Positions 1-14,293 of a DNA stretch of 64,000 nucleotides are shown piece after piece. The notes beneath the pieces are model-generated. The model saw only the letters and a program-made list of their open reading frames with translations, did not search any database and was not told the DNA's origin. Origin of the DNA: Umbilicaria muhlenbergii (lineage: Eukaryota; Ascomycota; Lecanoromycetes; Umbilicariales; Umbilicariaceae); assembly GCA_000611775.1 (NCBI GenBank), contig KK106986.1:1116001-1180000 (forward strand). Reading direction: 5' to 3'. The translations under genes were made by a program, and so were the position numbers. The stretch's first letter is position 1. Every line of letters begins with the position of its first letter.

Positions 1-1
1 C

Positions 2-500
2 GACGCACAGACAGGCGCCGACAGAGAGGTCCAGCGCATTCTCCTGGAATTGCTCAATCAGATGGATGGATTCGATCAGACAAGCAACGTCAAAGTCATC
101 ATGGCTACAAATCGTGCCGACACTCTTGATCCTGCGCTGCTGAGGCCCGGACGTCTGGATCGCAAGATTGAATTCCCCTCGTTACGGGACAGAAGAGAGC
201 GAAGGTTGATCTTTACTACAATTTCGTCGAAAATGTCGTTATCGCCTGAAGTCGATCTGGATTCGCTCATAATCCGGAACGACCCTCTTTCCGGCGCTAT
301 CATCGCTGCTATTATGCAAGAAGCTGGGTTGAGGGCTGTGAGAAAGAATCGATATAACATCATCCAGTCGGATCTGGAAGATGCGTATTCGAGCCAAGTG
401 AAAGGGGCGCAAGAAGCAGAAAAGTAAGTTTAGCCCCTTTGAAGACCCATATGAAGCACGTATATTAATCATTATAACTAGATTCGACTTTTACAAATAG
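2..500 (+). CDS. RPT3: 26S proteasome regulatory ATPase Rpt3 (3' end)
   Basis: This is the C-terminal part of one of the six AAA+ ATPases at the base of the proteasome regulatory particle, which unfold ubiquitinated substrates and feed them to the 20S core. The window opens inside the AAA domain. The frame starting at base 2 carries the TGADREVQR and LLNQMDGFD segments typical of Rpt3, then [20 protein letters not shown], which holds the sensor and arginine-finger region. One intron (424–481, GTAAGT…CTAG) separates the body from a 19-nt last exon. That exon adds the terminal FDFYK and so restores the C-terminal HbYX motif (Phe-Tyr-Lys) that docks Rpt3 into the 20S alpha ring. The 5' portion lies outside the window. 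Identity is very secure because the C-terminus is nearly invariant in fungi. Confidence 0.95.
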
Positions 501-987
501 ACCTTTGAGACCGGCACGGGGAATCTTTTCGTTTCATGCTAGAGGCTTGCATAGTGGGCGTAGCCCGGGTGCACTCCACATAATGGTTGTCGTAAAGTAG
601 ACCCAACAGTTAGGAAAATACTGATACACCAACCCCGCTGATTACCGAGTGCTGTCATCTCAACTACGTGTGCGATCGCAAGATAGTTTCACTCTGTCCT
701 GTGCAGTTATCATATGAAGTTGTCGTGTGACCATAAACGGTAGTCGCACTTGCCACACCTTAGCCGCCAGCATGCATGCGTCATCGTTTAGGGGTCCTAT
801 CATCGCTAGCCGTCACAGTAGCAGCTTGGCGGCAGCAGCAGCAGGCAACCACCAGCCACCCCTCGTCCGCATCACAACAACACTCATCTTCCGACCTTGC
901 GTTCATCAAGTTCATCATTCTCTGCATCAGTGTTATCTAGTTGATATACATATTCTCGCTGCAGCCTGATATCTTGTAATCATAGCT
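501..987. other. Intergenic, RPT3 to protease
   Basis: This holds the RPT3 3' end and the protease promoter and leader. A GCAGCAGCAGCAGG run lies near 834–847. No further gene is supported. Confidence 0.6.
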
Positions 988-2422
<1,435 letters not shown>

Positions 2423-3216
2423 ATCCGTGATTGACATTCGCGTCGATGGGGGGGGATGAGCAGGACCTTGTAATCAGGCTGCAAAAGCTGGGTGCAATTT
2501 GTCACATGCGATGAAAGGGGGGGAGCTTACCTGGCTGGAGTTGCCAAGCTGTCGGGTGTTTTTCTATGACGTCTAGGGCTGAGGGGGCCTGTATTCTAGG
2601 TGCTGGCCGTGGGACGTAAGGGTGTTTCGGAACCGTAGTCGTAAACGTACCTTTCCTCCAAATTTCAACAAAGAAGCAGGAAAACCGCGCATACAAACTC
2701 CTTGCCGCTACAGACGTAGCTCTAGGCGTGAGAGATGACTTGAATGAGGTATTTTAGCATGAGCATGAGCATCAGGATCAGTGGAGCATCCAGATTACAA
2801 GCAGCCTGCCCAGCGCCTCGTCGGTCTCTGCCTCGGACCGATCCAATGCACAATCGTAGCGCAGCGCAGGGGTGCTCGGGAGCAAGCGAGCGGTGACTGA
2901 ACGGCAACCAAAGAATAAATTCCCTTGTGACGCTTGACTGCCACCTGCCTGGACAGCTTGGAATGGATGATAAAGAAGTTGGTGACCTTGTGGACACAGT
3001 TCCCCCTGATCAGAAGACCTCGGTTCTGACAGTCGACACCCAGTTTGAGGCTCTATGGCTCCCAGCCAATTTGCGAGTATGCGGTTGAGACCTGCAAAGG
3101 GCTTATCGCGCATCATCTGAACCCTGTGCTTACCTTACTGGCCTCGAAGCCAGCGCCCTGCCTAGCTGATCAAGGATACTAGCAAGCCTGAACTACTGTC
3201 GAGACCTTCCGCCAAC
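2423..3216. other. Intergenic, protease to ATG26
   Basis: This contains the protease 3' region, which opens with a G8 run, and the ATG26 promoter. I found no supported gene or RNA. Confidence 0.6.
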
Positions 3217-6200
3217 ATGGCGCCCGAGGGGAACATCAAGCAGAAGATTGGACGCAAGCTCACCAAGAAGAGAATGGGCTCGCACGTTCCGTCTGTGAAG
3301 CTTCCGGAGAGGTTCAAAGATGGCGACGATGCGCAACAAGACGTCACGGCCACAAAGGGAGCCAACGGGCAGTATATGAACCAATCTGTCTTCTCCATGA
3401 TTGCTGCGGCCGGATCCAAGGTCGACTTCCATTCGCGCTTCGATGATGAGAGCAGCGGTAGTGATGAAGAGGGTGAAGAATTGTCGAATCCGCAGGGCCA
3501 GGACCACTTAACGGACACGCCGTCCCAAGGAGACATTGCCAAGCCTCATGGGGAAGACACCGCAAAATCACAGGCCGGTCAACACCGCAGAAAGATGTCT
3601 GGGCACAAGCTTTTCAGATCCATACCTAAGCTGAATCTGAGGACGACGAAGGAGAAGAACTACATGTCCCAGAGTACCCGCCTACCGTTCGACGAGGTGC
3701 TGTCGCCTACTGAAAGTCCGAGAAGCACCACACCTCGGGATGCACCAGTGATGAGTCGCATGCTGGAGGCAGAAGCTCGGCTGAGCTCATCCCCTACAAG
3801 CTCGGACCTAGTGCAGAAAGCTGTGGAGAAACTACACGATGTGCCAGAAGAAAGCGATTCGAGCAGCCTGGCAATCCGGTTGATGGAGATATTTGGCTAC
3901 GAAAAGCCCGAGGAAGTGGTCGCTGGTGCGTTGCTTACCGCTTTTCTTTGCATCAACCGCTGACTACATGGCAGAATATCCCTGCTGGCTTTTACAAAGT
4001 GTCCTTCTTCAAGGTTATATGTACATCACTGAGAACCATATCTGTTTCTATGCCTATCTCCCGAAGAAAGCTGTAAGCTACCCCACGTGTGTGTGCAACT
4101 TGAGGAACTTACACCGTCCCAGAACATAGTAACCAAATCCGGACATCTCTCGAAACGCGGCAAACAGAATCCCCATTTCCAACGTTACTGGTTTACTCTG
4201 AAAGGCGATGTGCTCTCGTACTACGCTGACCCTTCTGATCTTTACTTCCCAAGTGGAAACATTGACCTGCGGTATGGCATTTCTGCAGCCCTATCTGAGC
4301 ACAAGGACAAAGCCAAGGATGCCACGCACTTTACTGTAACAACACATCAACGGACATACTTCTTCAAAGCGGACAGCGCGGCAAGTGCGAAGGAATGGGT
4401 GAAGACTTTGCAGAAGGTTATATTTCGATCTCACAACGATGGAGACAGTGTCAAGATCTTTTTACCGATAGAGAACGTTATCGACATTGAGGAAAGTCCC
4501 GTCATCGATTTTGCTGAGACGTTCAAGATACGAGTTGTGGACAACGATGAGACCTATGCGATAGATGAGGTATGTATTTGCGCAATGTTCCTACTTCCTT
4601 ACTCACAGGAAACGCGCTAATATATTTGTAGTATTTCTTCTCCTTTTTCAGCTTCGGTAGAGACGCTCTTGACGTTCTGCGAATTATGGTGGATGGGACT
4701 ACAGCGCAAAGAATTCCTCCAGAACGTCTTTCGCCTTCACCGATCAATGATGGATCGGCGAGTCCACGTGAACGCTCCCGAGACCCACGCAAACGCCAGG
4801 AGCTCAAGTTGCAACGTGCATCAGATGACGCCGCGCCTACGTTACGGGAGCATGTTCGCGCCACCTTGATACCTATTCAACACCCGGGCAATGATCGAAT
4901 AGGTTCACCTGCTAACGGGGACTCGGCGAGGTCTAGTATAGAAATCAACCGTAAGAGTTTGGATCTTACCGCGGAGTCCCGCCGTGCTAGTTCCGACAGA
5001 GGCAGGAGAAGTTTGAGCACAAGTAGGATGAGTCGTTCTCGTAGACTTCAAGGGGAAATGTCTCCAGTCTCTAGACCACTGGGCGCTTCGGATTCATACG
5101 TTCATTCGTTGGAGCAAGGAACTGAGTCATCGGGATTCAACCACTCTAGTGCGGGCACACAAGCATCGGGGAGTCAGATACTCGATCGCAGCGATGTATT
5201 CCGCTCCCCAACCATTCATCAGTACGAACATTCACCCACCAGTAACGAGGACGACCTGCCAAAATATTCGGAGGATACCGCAAGAACTGGACTATCATCT
5301 CCCAATATCCAACTGCGTCCACCTACCAGAGGTCAGAGCTCTCAGAGCCTGCCAAAAAATTTGCCCCGCGGCGCAGAACTAAATACCGCCGAAACGGGTG
5401 TTATTACCGACGAACGTCCAGATCTCCTACAGCATCAAAACTCTTCACAAACCCTTCAGCAGCTTGTTAAAGCTGGATCGTATCCTTTACAGAGGGCCGC
5501 AGGATTTGCAGGCTATCTGCGAACGCGGTCAAAACGGATGAGCAACCTTCTCGCAACGGAATCGATGGGCTACGTGGAGAAAGTGTCGGGTATGTGGGCC
5601 GGTGGCGGGAAGCACTATGGCGACGACGAAGGTGTAATGCCGGATGATCGTTTAGAGGACCTTGAAGATGAAGAGGATGCGGTCGGACACGGGGACAGGT
5701 TCAGGGCACACTTTGCCCTGCCCGCTTCCGAGAAGCTACAAGCGACGTACTTCGGCTATCTCCACCGCGTCCTGCCTCTCTATGGCAAGATTTACATCAG
5801 CAACAGGAAATTCTGCTTCAGGAGTCTCCTACCGGGCACGCGAACCAAGATGATACTGCCACTCAAGGACATTGAGAATGTAGACAAAGAGAAGGGTTTC
5901 CGATTTGGCTATTCTGGTCTAGTGATTGTTATTCGTGGACATGAGGAGCTCTTCTTCGAGTTTCGCCTGTCAGATATCCGTGACGATTGCGCAGTCACTC
6001 TACTACAGAATTTAGAGTCGATCAGGTATCTCCAGGAGGCGGATTTGCTCTGTCCTAACAAAAAGGAAGCGGAAACCGCGAAAGCTGAGCATCGAATGCT
6101 GCAAGAGGCGCGACTGAATGGCCACGACGAACATGAGATTAAGTTGCCAAGGTCAGCGGACGAAATTGCGCATCCCGAAAACGCTCCACCTATCCTCTTC

Positions 6201-7858
6201 GATGATCCCCGGGCTTCCATTATCAACTTCAAGCCAACGGAGTCTCTAAGGATAACATGCCTTACGATTGGCTCGCGCGGGGATGTACAACCGTACATAG
6301 CTCTCTGTAAAGGTCTGTTGGCCGAAGGACATAAGCCGAAGATTGCTACTCATGCAGAGTTTGAGCCATGGGTTAGAAAGAATGGCATCGAGTTCGCGCC
6401 TGTAGAGGGCGATCCAGCCGAACTTATGAGGATCTGTGTCGAGAATGGCATGTTCACCTATTCCTTTCTTAGAGAGGCTTCGGTCAAATTTCGTGGCTGG
6501 ATCGACGAGCTCCTCTCATCAGCCTGGACCGCGTGTCAAGACACCGATATTCTCATCGAAAGTCCGAGCGCCATGGCTGGCATCCATATTGCTGAAGCCC
6601 TAGGCGTGCCGTACTTTCGCGCCTTTACAATGCCGTGGACCCGAACTCGAGCGTATCCTCACGCCTTTGCAGTGCCAGAACATAAGATGGGCGGTGCCTA
6701 CAACTACATCACGTACGTCATGTTCGACAACGTGTTCTGGAAAGCCATCGCAGGTCAGGTGAACCGTTGGCGGAAAAAGGAGCTTGGCCTCCACAGCACT
6801 AACCTTGATAAGATGCAACCGAACAAAGTCCCTTTTCTTTACAACTTCAGTCCCTCTGTCGTTGCTCCTCCTCTTGACTACAGTGACTGGATCCGTGTCA
6901 CAGGCTACTGGTTCCTCGACGAAGCTTCCGACTGGACTCCGCCCAAGGAGCTGACAGACTTCATCAAGCAAGGCCGCACCGATGGCAAGAAGATTGTCTA
7001 TATCGGCTTCGGTTCCATCGTCGTTGCCGACCCTGCCGCACTCACCAAGACCGTGGTCGACTCCGTCCTCAAAGCAGACGTCCGCTGCATCCTATCAAAA
7101 GGTTGGTCCGACCGGCTCGGAAACAAAGACGCCACCGTGCCAGAAGTGCCTCTGCCGCCGGAGATCCTCCAGATCAAATCCGCGCCTCATGACTGGCTGT
7201 TCCAGCAAATAGACGCCGCAGCTCACCACGGTGGTGCGGGCACTACGGGCGCCAGTCTACGGGCCGGCCTGCCAACGATCGTGAAGCCTTTCTTCGGCGA
7301 TCAGTTCTTCTTCGGATCGAGGTTGGAGGATCTGGGCGTGGGTATTTGCATGAAGAAACTGAACGTCAGCGTCTTTTCCCGCGCCCTGTGGGAAGCGACG
7401 CATAGTGAGCGCATGATCATCAAAGCCAAAGTCCTCGGCGAGCAGATCCGAAAGGTAAATCCATCCCTCTCTATCTCCGTCTCTTCCTCCCCATCCCCCT
7501 CCACTGTTAAATTCGCACATCCTGCACGATATACACTGACCCTCCTTCCCCACCCGCACAGGAAGACGGCGTCGGCACCGCCATCCAGGCCATCTACCGC
7601 GATCTCGAATACGCCAAAACACTCATCAAACACCGCCACGACGCCCTCAACGCGGCGGATCATCACGACTTCTTCGGCAGTAATGGCGAGGAGGAGAGTT
7701 GGACTTTCATTGGGGATGAGAGTGATCCCGAGTTGGCGAGACGGATCGCCGAGTGGGACCCTATGGCGCAGGGGTTTGCGGGCGAGAAGGCGGTGCTGAC
7801 GAAGGGGGAGGATGCGTCGGGGGCGTGGGGGAAGAAGTTTGCGGGGGTGATGCGATGA
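3217..7858 (+). CDS. ATG26: Sterol 3-beta-glucosyltransferase Atg26
   Basis: This enzyme transfers glucose from UDP-glucose to the 3-hydroxyl of ergosterol. In several fungi the same protein is needed for pexophagy. Exons are 3217–3925, 3975–4072, 4123–4569, 4632–7454 and 7562–7858, giving 1457 residues. Domain order matches Atg26: an N-terminal GRAM segment near residues 237–270, a PH domain (about 273–370; [19 protein letters not shown]), a second GRAM (about 778–858), then a GT-B glycosyltransferase from about 960 ([18 protein letters not shown]) to the nucleotide-sugar loop [10 protein letters not shown] near 1284. The long stretch between PH and GRAM2 is Ser/Arg-rich and probably disordered. 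The start is the first ATG, and its [15 protein letters not shown]-type leader resembles other fungal Atg26 proteins. It converges on FCP1 downstream. Confidence 0.95.
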
Positions 7859-8453
7859 GGATGAGGGTGGGTTTGGGGGGGCGGCTTGGGTTGGGTTGGG
7901 CTGGGTTGGGGTGTGGTGTGGTGTTTGCTGCGTCTTCTAGCGGGGTTCTTTCTTGATGGAGTTTTTGTGTCAAGGGCTGTGGGAATGCGGTGCATGCAGT
8001 GAAGTTTTTTTGTAAACATGGGAACACGGTACACATTTGGATATGAAGGCGTCGTCTGAAGGAAATCATCTTACGCACTTCGCTATGAGGATGATTGGCG
8101 GAGTATACTAGGTAATTGGGGTTTCGGAAACGGGGGTAATGGTAGCAAGCCTGGCGCAATATTACTCTCGACTTCAGAATCTCCAACCCGGAAGCAACCC
8201 GATAGAAGTCTTGAAAAGGTTACCGACTATCTATTATGTACACTAATATTTTCTGGTATCGAATCGAGAAAAGATGGGTAATTATACAACCTCATGGATA
8301 TCCACGCCCTGAAAGCCAAAACCATTGGCCGCTCCTCCCTTACCCCGGGAATACCCGTCATGCTCCGCCCCAACGCCAACGCTGTGCAGCACGACAGAAG
8401 GCCCGATCCCAGAAAGTAGCTGAGGCGAAAAGCGAGGTGTAAATGCGAGAGGC
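7859..8453. other. Convergent intergenic, ATG26 / FCP1
   Basis: This contains the 3' regions of two convergent genes. G-rich on the + strand just after the ATG26 stop (TTGGG-like repeats around 7868–7920). No gene is supported. Confidence 0.55.
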
Positions 8454-11218
8454 TCACCCCCCATCAAGATCCTCACTCGCCGCCCTCTCCAACTCGGCCT
8501 CCAAATCCCCTTCGAAATCACTCCACCCATCCCCCTCCCCATCCGGCTCACTTGCCCCCACCTCTTCATCCCCATCCACATCCGCATCCCCATCCCCGAC
8601 GTCCCCACCCTCCCCATCCGCCTCCTCCCCCGCCGTCACCTCCGGCGTCGGCAACCCCGACACCCCGACCTCACTCGGCAGCAGCGTCCGACTCAACCCC
8701 GTCGCCCTCTCGCCCGCCACCCGTTTCCTCTGCTGCAGCTCCGAGGTCTCATCGTCGGAGACGAACCCGGCCGCTTTCCTCTTTCTCGCCCCCGCCGCAC
8801 CACTCCTGACGGAGGCCGGTCTCGAAGAACCGCGGCTGCGACCGCTCTCGGCGCTGACAAGACTGTCGGTGTCGGAACTATCGTCGTCGTCGGCCTCGCT
8901 GCCGAGGAACTCGGCGAGCTCGTCGTGCATTTGCGTCCAATCCTCGTTGGAGCCGCCGACGGGGGAGTGGTCGTCGGCGGGGATGTCGGGCTCGAGACCG
9001 GCGTCGAGGTCGGAGTCGAGGTCGGCGGTTTGGAGCGTGAGGCCGGGCATTGTGGGGCCCGGGATGCTGTTGTTTTTGTCGTACGGGAGGCCTTCATCCT
9101 CGGTATCGACGCCGCTAGGGACGGATTCGCTATCGCTAAGGATTTCGTCGTCGGCGTCGGCGTCAGTGGGGCCGGGGAGTTTGTCCGCCTCGTCGATTTT
9201 GAGCAGGTAGGGTGATTCGGGGAGTTTGAACCATTGCACGATCGAGTCCATGAGCCATTGCGTGCCGACGATTTTGATCTTGCCTTTTCCTCGCTTGAGC
9301 GCCTGGCGGACTTTGGCGGTTCGGTTCCGGGCTGCTATCACGTGCGTTGTTCTTCTGCCTACGTTTTCCTCCACTCTGGCTCCGAAGCTCTTGGCCCAGA
9401 GGGCGATGTCGCAATTTTGGATGTCCGTGCCCAGGGGGACGACTCCGGAGAAGACAAGGACCACGCCTTCGAGGACACTCCGTTTGATCGAAGGCACTAT
9501 GGTTTTGACGTCAGGTACCATTGCCAGAGACGTGCTGTCGTTCAGAAGTGTTTTCTTTTTCGTGGTTTTCTGTCCGTTTCGTAACTCGGCTAGACGACCA
9601 CCCTGTGCGTTGGCCAAGTTGCGCGTGTAGATTTCAAAGAACTCATAGTGCACTCTGCGGAGTGACTGTTCGAGGTGATGCAATTCGATATCGTGGTCGA
9701 TGAGAAGATTATGGCGGGGTTTACCGGAGTCACTGGAGGTGTCCGAGGTGGTGTCCTTGGTAGGGGAGGGGTCCGAGGCAGCATCTTCGTCTGCTTCAAG
9801 CTTCTTTTGTTTCTGAAGCAAAGGCCGGTCCTGGAGTTGAGCCGCTAGGGCCTCGTCCTGACGATTGGTTTGCACTTGTAGCAGGGTAGGATCGTCTCCA
9901 CCTCCCATGGAGACTAGCTGTTCGAGAGCTGAAACGTTGGAGCTTGCCGACCCTTCTGAATCCTCGGTAGATGAAGCATCTTCTGAATGGTCTGTGAGAA
10001 CTCCGTTCGTCTTTGGCTCGGCCTCTTTTACTATCGCGCCCTCAGCAAGGTCTTGATTTAGGTTAGGTATTGCAGCAGTGGTGGCCTTGGGCGAGGACTT
10101 GATGTCTGGTTTCTTTGGTAGGAAGCTGGAATTGATGTCCCCAATACCCACAAAAAAGTCGTATGGTGTGACCTTGATGAGATTCTCGTTCCATTTCCAC
10201 ACGTCTCCACGGTCATCAATGATTACGACCATCTTCGTATCCACCGGAAACAGGCGTTGCAGATTCTTTGCAACCAAGCTGCCGCTCTCATCCCGACTCA
10301 GTATGCGATCACCAAAGATCTTGCGATCGGGATCAATGATGTTGGCAATATGCTGTGCGTATGCTCTGGTCCCCATGGTGTATATGTGTAGTTCGTAGAT
10401 TTTGGAAACGTTTTCAAGGAACTCTTGGAGACCCGGTCGAAGCTTGATATAGTACCAACAACCTCTTGCGCCAGGTCCGTCATCAACTAGCTGAAACGCT
10501 CGAACATCCTTAACTGCCTCGTGATTAGGGTTCTCCGTGTCCTTTTGCCATTCTGCTACGGTAGGATCGACCGTCGCGTGTATGATTGTCTGATCCAAAT
10601 CCACCACAAGGGACAGCTTCTTCGAGGCTAGTAGCCTCCGTTTCGCTTCTTCTTCAACCTTTGTAGCTTCGTCTTGGCTCACGGTGAGGGAAACATTGTC
10701 ATGTACCATGTTGATGGTGGCCCTGGTAGCATCGGTCTGTTCGGTGTTATAGGAAAATCTATCACGGAAAGGATGTTAGTAGGCTGTCACCAAAACATTC
10801 CTGTTGCTCATTCTGTAGGCGGCACATACTCTGTCATGTCCTTCCCGCAGGACACACACATCCCACCGAATTGCACGCCATGCGCGCATGGTTCTTCTAT
10901 CTCCGCCACATCAAGACTATGGGCCAATTAGCGACCTTGCCACTTTTGGATGGGTGTTTGCGCCTACCCCGACTGCGTGATGACCGCACCCTTCTCGATC
11001 CTCCATTTCTTCAGTATCCCCTCCACAGTGGATTCGAACCTGGTCGGAAACGTCTTCTCGACCTGATACTCATTACCCAAATTGTCACCTTCTGTCACCG
11101 TGGTCTTATAGGAATAATTGAACAGTGGCGCGAACCTCTCGACATTGTCGTTGGGTTGCTTCAGCAGTTCGGTGACGGTGATGGGGTAGTGAAGGGTACG
11201 TGGTAAACGCAGAAGCAT
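8454..11218 (-). CDS. FCP1: RNA polymerase II CTD phosphatase Fcp1
   Basis: This nuclear phosphatase removes Ser-phosphates (chiefly Ser2P) from the Rpb1 C-terminal domain, recycling Pol II after transcription. The minus-strand exons are 11218–10968, 10916–10830 and 10758–8454 (880 residues). Both introns close in phase, and the second contains a perfect TACTAAC branch point. Exon 2 encodes EEPCAHGVQFGGMCVSCG, a Cys/His patch seen before the catalytic domain in fungal Fcp1. The FCPH domain carries the nucleophile motif DLDQT at about 166–170 and the acidic IIDDRGDVW downstream. A BRCT domain follows (about 541–633; VVLVFSGVVPLG … IVGTQWLMDSI). The C-terminal third is very acidic and disordered and ends with an Asp/Glu-rich tail, as in the TFIIF-binding region of known Fcp1 proteins. 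Identity is firm, and the exact start ATG is probable. Confidence 0.94.
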
Positions 11219-11773
11219 TGATTGCGCGGTAACGATCTAGCCCGGGCTAGAGACTTTTCATCGGTGTCGGGATCTTCGTCGGGGTGTAGTGGTGGTGAAT
11301 GCGCCGTGTCGTGTGCTTGTCCTTGGCGGGGTGTCTGGCGAAAGTGTATCTCCGAAGTGTTGCGGGGATCGATGTAGCAATATCTGAGAGCATGGGTATG
11401 CGAAGCTTCCCGGCCGGTCTATTTTGGGAATTAGTGGGAGTTGAGCGATTATGATGGAGGTGCAATGGGTTGTTGTTGACGTTCCCGTATTATTGGACGG
11501 TAGCTTTGGATGTGGAGATCGAATTCAGATGGGGGGGGAGGGACGGATTGGCCGTTGCTTTTATACCGGAAGCAGCCGCTAAGCTAGCTGCACGGCTTTC
11601 AGCCCTACAGCGCACCTGTCACACAACAAGCCGAAGGCAGGCATGCAATGCGTGAATGGCACCTTGGTGTGAATCATTCTGCCTCGGCCCTTCGCCTTCA
11701 CTCTGGGCACGACCACGGGATGCGTCACACGTGCAGTGTCAGAGAGCTCCGAAATGTGACTGTCTACCTTACG
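11219..11773. other. Intergenic, FCP1 promoter side
   Basis: This lies between the FCP1 start and the prefoldin stop, both on the minus strand. No additional gene is recognised. Short open frames here lack start context and homology. Confidence 0.5.
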
Positions 11774-12599
11774 CTAGCCGTTCGGTCCTCTCGGCTGCTT
11801 CTCCTCCTGCCCACTCTCTTCTCCGTGCTCGGCTTTCTCTTTCCGCTTCTGCGTGACATCCCAGTTGTACACCCTTGCCGTCGCTACCTCCAGCGTCTGT
11901 TGAAAATCAAAATTAAGCTTCGACGTTCACCATTACGAGATTGCCACACTCACGGTGATTTGTTCCCTAAGGAAGTCAAGGTCCTCCTCGCAGTTTGCTA
12001 GGTTCTGTTTCGCAGCGGAGAGCTTGGACTCCAGTAATGCCTCAGCCTCCTCGATGGGGTACGCGAGCATGACATTCGCGCCTAGCCACAAGTAGACCTC
12101 CTCAGTGGGCGGCACCAGTGCTTTGGCATAGAGGGTGTCGTTAAGTTCGAACGTAGCTTCGAGAGGATCCGAGTCTGGCTGGACACCCATCGCCTTAGTC
12201 CAGATGCACTGGACAAGCTCTATAGAATAGGCTGACCTTTCTCGTCTTGAGGAACTGCACCGTATCCAGTGTCTTTTGTATATCCGGTATTTTATCCTTG
12301 AGTCCTGCACCTCTTCGTTGCGTATTGACTTCCATGAACTGGTACTTTCTGGCGAGAGTTAAAAGCTGAAACAGCCGTGGGAATGTGACACAACATACGA
12401 AATCATCTCCTGGAAGCTCTTCATCGTGCCGTCAACCTCGGCCCTAGACGAGACATAGTCCTCGACCTTGTCCACAAAGGGCGCATAGGGTATGCCGCGA
12501 GGATTTGTTGCCGCATCTTTGCTGGGAAAGGTGAGCAAGCAAAGGCAGCTGCTACAGGGACGCGGTGACAGTATCTCACCTTTGCGCCTTGCTGGACAT
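11774..12599 (-). CDS. PAC10: Prefoldin subunit 3 (Pac10/VBP1)
   Basis: This is an alpha-type subunit of the heterohexameric prefoldin chaperone, which hands nascent actin and tubulin to the CCT chaperonin in the cytosol. The gene has five minus-strand exons: 12599–12580, 12521–12399, 12348–12237, 12178–11954 and 11896–11774 (200 residues). All four introns are about 50–60 bp and in phase, and the first exon encodes only six and two-thirds codons. Diagnostic segments are NPRGIPYAPFVDKVEDYV in the N-terminal coiled coil, FELNDTLYAKA followed by VYLWLGANVMLAYP in the central beta hairpin, and EEDLDFLREQIT into the C-terminal coiled coil ending VYNWDV. The start lies 202 bp from the divergent LETM1-domain gene, so the two probably share a promoter region. 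Confidence 0.93.
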
Positions 12600-12801
12600 C
12601 TCCCAACCGTCGCTGTAGTTGCGTTGCAGGTTCGGTTGTCGCGTGGGGGTGAGCTGGGTGGAAGCCAAAAGCGAGCATGGCGGGACGAGCCGCGACTAGC
12701 TCATCCTACGCCAGACGATACCGCAGCGCGATGACGTTCTCGCCGCTCTAAGCTCCACAGGATTTTTGGATCCGCTCTTCATCTCGTATCACATCAGGGT
12801 C

Positions 12802-13893
12802 ATGTTCACCAACCCGCCATGCGGGCTCCGACCTGTATCAATTTTCACTAGCCTCACCCTCTCCTCTCCCCGCGGTCTCAGTACATACGCAACACTTCCT
12901 CGCCGACACGCCATCCACCCATTCCGACCCCTAAACCACCATGCATCGTTCCCTCCCTTCCGCCACCCCTCCCCAAATCGCCCCGCCCCAATCACGACCG
13001 CCGCCCGCATCATCCACAACCCGCGCATCAACCCCCCCGCCAGCACCCTCCCCGCCTCGCTCGTCCTCCCCACCCGCTCCCCCACCCAAGGTCCCCTATC
13101 CTACTACTTCTCCCTCGGCCGCGCCTACCTCACCTTCTACAAAACGGGCCTCAAAGCCGTCTACCACAACCACCTGGCCTCGCGCAAACTGCTCGCCTCC
13201 CTCCCCCCCCGCACCACCATCCCCCAAGCCGTCTCCCAAGGTCTGCTCACCCGCAGCGATTTCCAAGTCATACGCAGGAACCGGCACGACATAGCGAGGA
13301 TCCCGCTGTTTGCGCTGGTGTTTTGTGTGTTTGGCGAGTTCACGCCGCTGGTGGTGCTGCTGCTGAGTGACGTCGTGCCGAGGACCTGTCGCATTCCGAA
13401 ACAGGTCGTCGGGGCGCGCGAGAAGGCGGAGAGGAGACGGAGCGCGAGTTTTCGGAGCGGCTTGGTCGGCGGCGCACCGGGTGCTTCGTCGGCGCCGTCG
13501 ACAACGGGAGCGGGGCCGGATACCAGCCCGGCGGAGGAGGTGGCGAATCTGGGGCGGCAGGAGGTCTTGCATATTGGCCGCAGTCTGGGATTGTTCGCGA
13601 CGTTGTGGGACCGATTGGGGTTAGCGCCGCCGATTGGGTTGGTGAGGGCGAGGGCGAAGAGGCAGCTGGAGTATTTGGATCGGGATGATTGCTTGATACG
13701 GAAGAATGGTGGGGTGGACGCGATGGAGGTGGAGGAGGTGAGATTTGCGTTGGAGGAGAGGGGCTTGGATGTGCTGGGGAAGAATGATGGGCAGCTGAAG
13801 GGATTGCTGAAGAGTTGGTTGAGGGAGAAGGAGAGAGGGCCGGTCACGCGCTTACTGTTGACGAGGCCGTCGGTATGGGCAAAGGAGCAGTAG
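12802..13893 (+). CDS. LETM1-domain mitochondrial protein
   Basis: This is an intronless frame of 363 residues from the first ATG at 12802. The upstream in-frame codons contain no ATG, so I reject a longer start. The N-terminus is rich in Arg, Ser and His with almost no acidic residues, as in a mitochondrial presequence. From about residue 95 it shows the LETM1/ribosome-binding architecture: SYYFSLGRAYLTFYKTG, an RRNRHDIARIPLFALVF segment leading into one transmembrane helix (FGEFTPLVVLLLSDVVP), then C-terminal helices ending near QLKGLLKSWLREKE. Proteins with this layout sit in the mitochondrial inner membrane and act in K+/H+ homeostasis or membrane-protein insertion. This copy is shorter than Letm1/Mdm38 and closer to LETMD1-like proteins. 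The exact role is unknown. A Gly/Ser/Ala linker interrupts the domain near 222–250. Confidence 0.82.
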   Translation: MFTNPPCGLRPVSIFTSLTLSSPRGLSTYATLPRRHAIHPFRPLNHHASFPPFRHPSPNRPAPITTAARIIHNPRINPPASTLPASLVLPTRSPTQGPLSYYFSLGRAYLTFYKTGLKAVYHNHLASRKLLASLPPRTTIPQAVSQGLLTRSDFQVIRRNRHDIARIPLFALVFCVFGEFTPLVVLLLSDVVPRTCRIPKQVVGAREKAERRRSASFRSGLVGGAPGASSAPSTTGAGPDTSPAEEVANLGRQEVLHIGRSLGLFATLWDRLGLAPPIGLVRARAKRQLEYLDRDDCLIRKNGGVDAMEVEEVRFALEERGLDVLGKNDGQLKGLLKSWLREKERGPVTRLLLTRPSVWAKEQ

Positions 13894-14293
13894 GTGTTCG
13901 ATGAGGTGTATTGTATGTATAGGCGGACAGTATCGGGGGGTCTGGAAAAGTATCCGATAGTGGCGTGGCATGGCTCAAGTCTCCCTTCGCCGCTCAGCAT
14001 AGATTCGAGCGCACAGCTTGTACCAATCAATATAAATACAACCCTTCTTTTCATTACAAAAGCATTCTGCCAAATTATTTTACACGAAGATTAAACCGGC
14101 TAAAGTGAGCCCCGCAATTTCTGCCGCGCAAGGTATGCGAATTCCAAACTGCCATCGCCAACATGGGAAGCTCATCCGATAAAGTCTTGATTAGCAACCG
14201 CGCCCGAAAGTGATGAGTGAAGAATAGCGTAAATAATTCTGAGAAGCTGAGGTGACATAGCTGCGAAATCAGGCGGTAGGCCTGACGCGTTGC
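13894..14293. other. Convergent intergenic, LETM1 gene / NAB3
   Basis: This contains the 3' ends of two convergent genes. An AT-rich segment near 14030–14090 may hold polyadenylation signals. Nothing else is seen. Confidence 0.5.

Noticed and set aside
12766-12801. Twelve-codon 5' extension of the LETM1-domain gene
   Set aside because: The extension contains no ATG (it would start at TTG). The first ATG at 12802 begins a plausible mitochondrial presequence.
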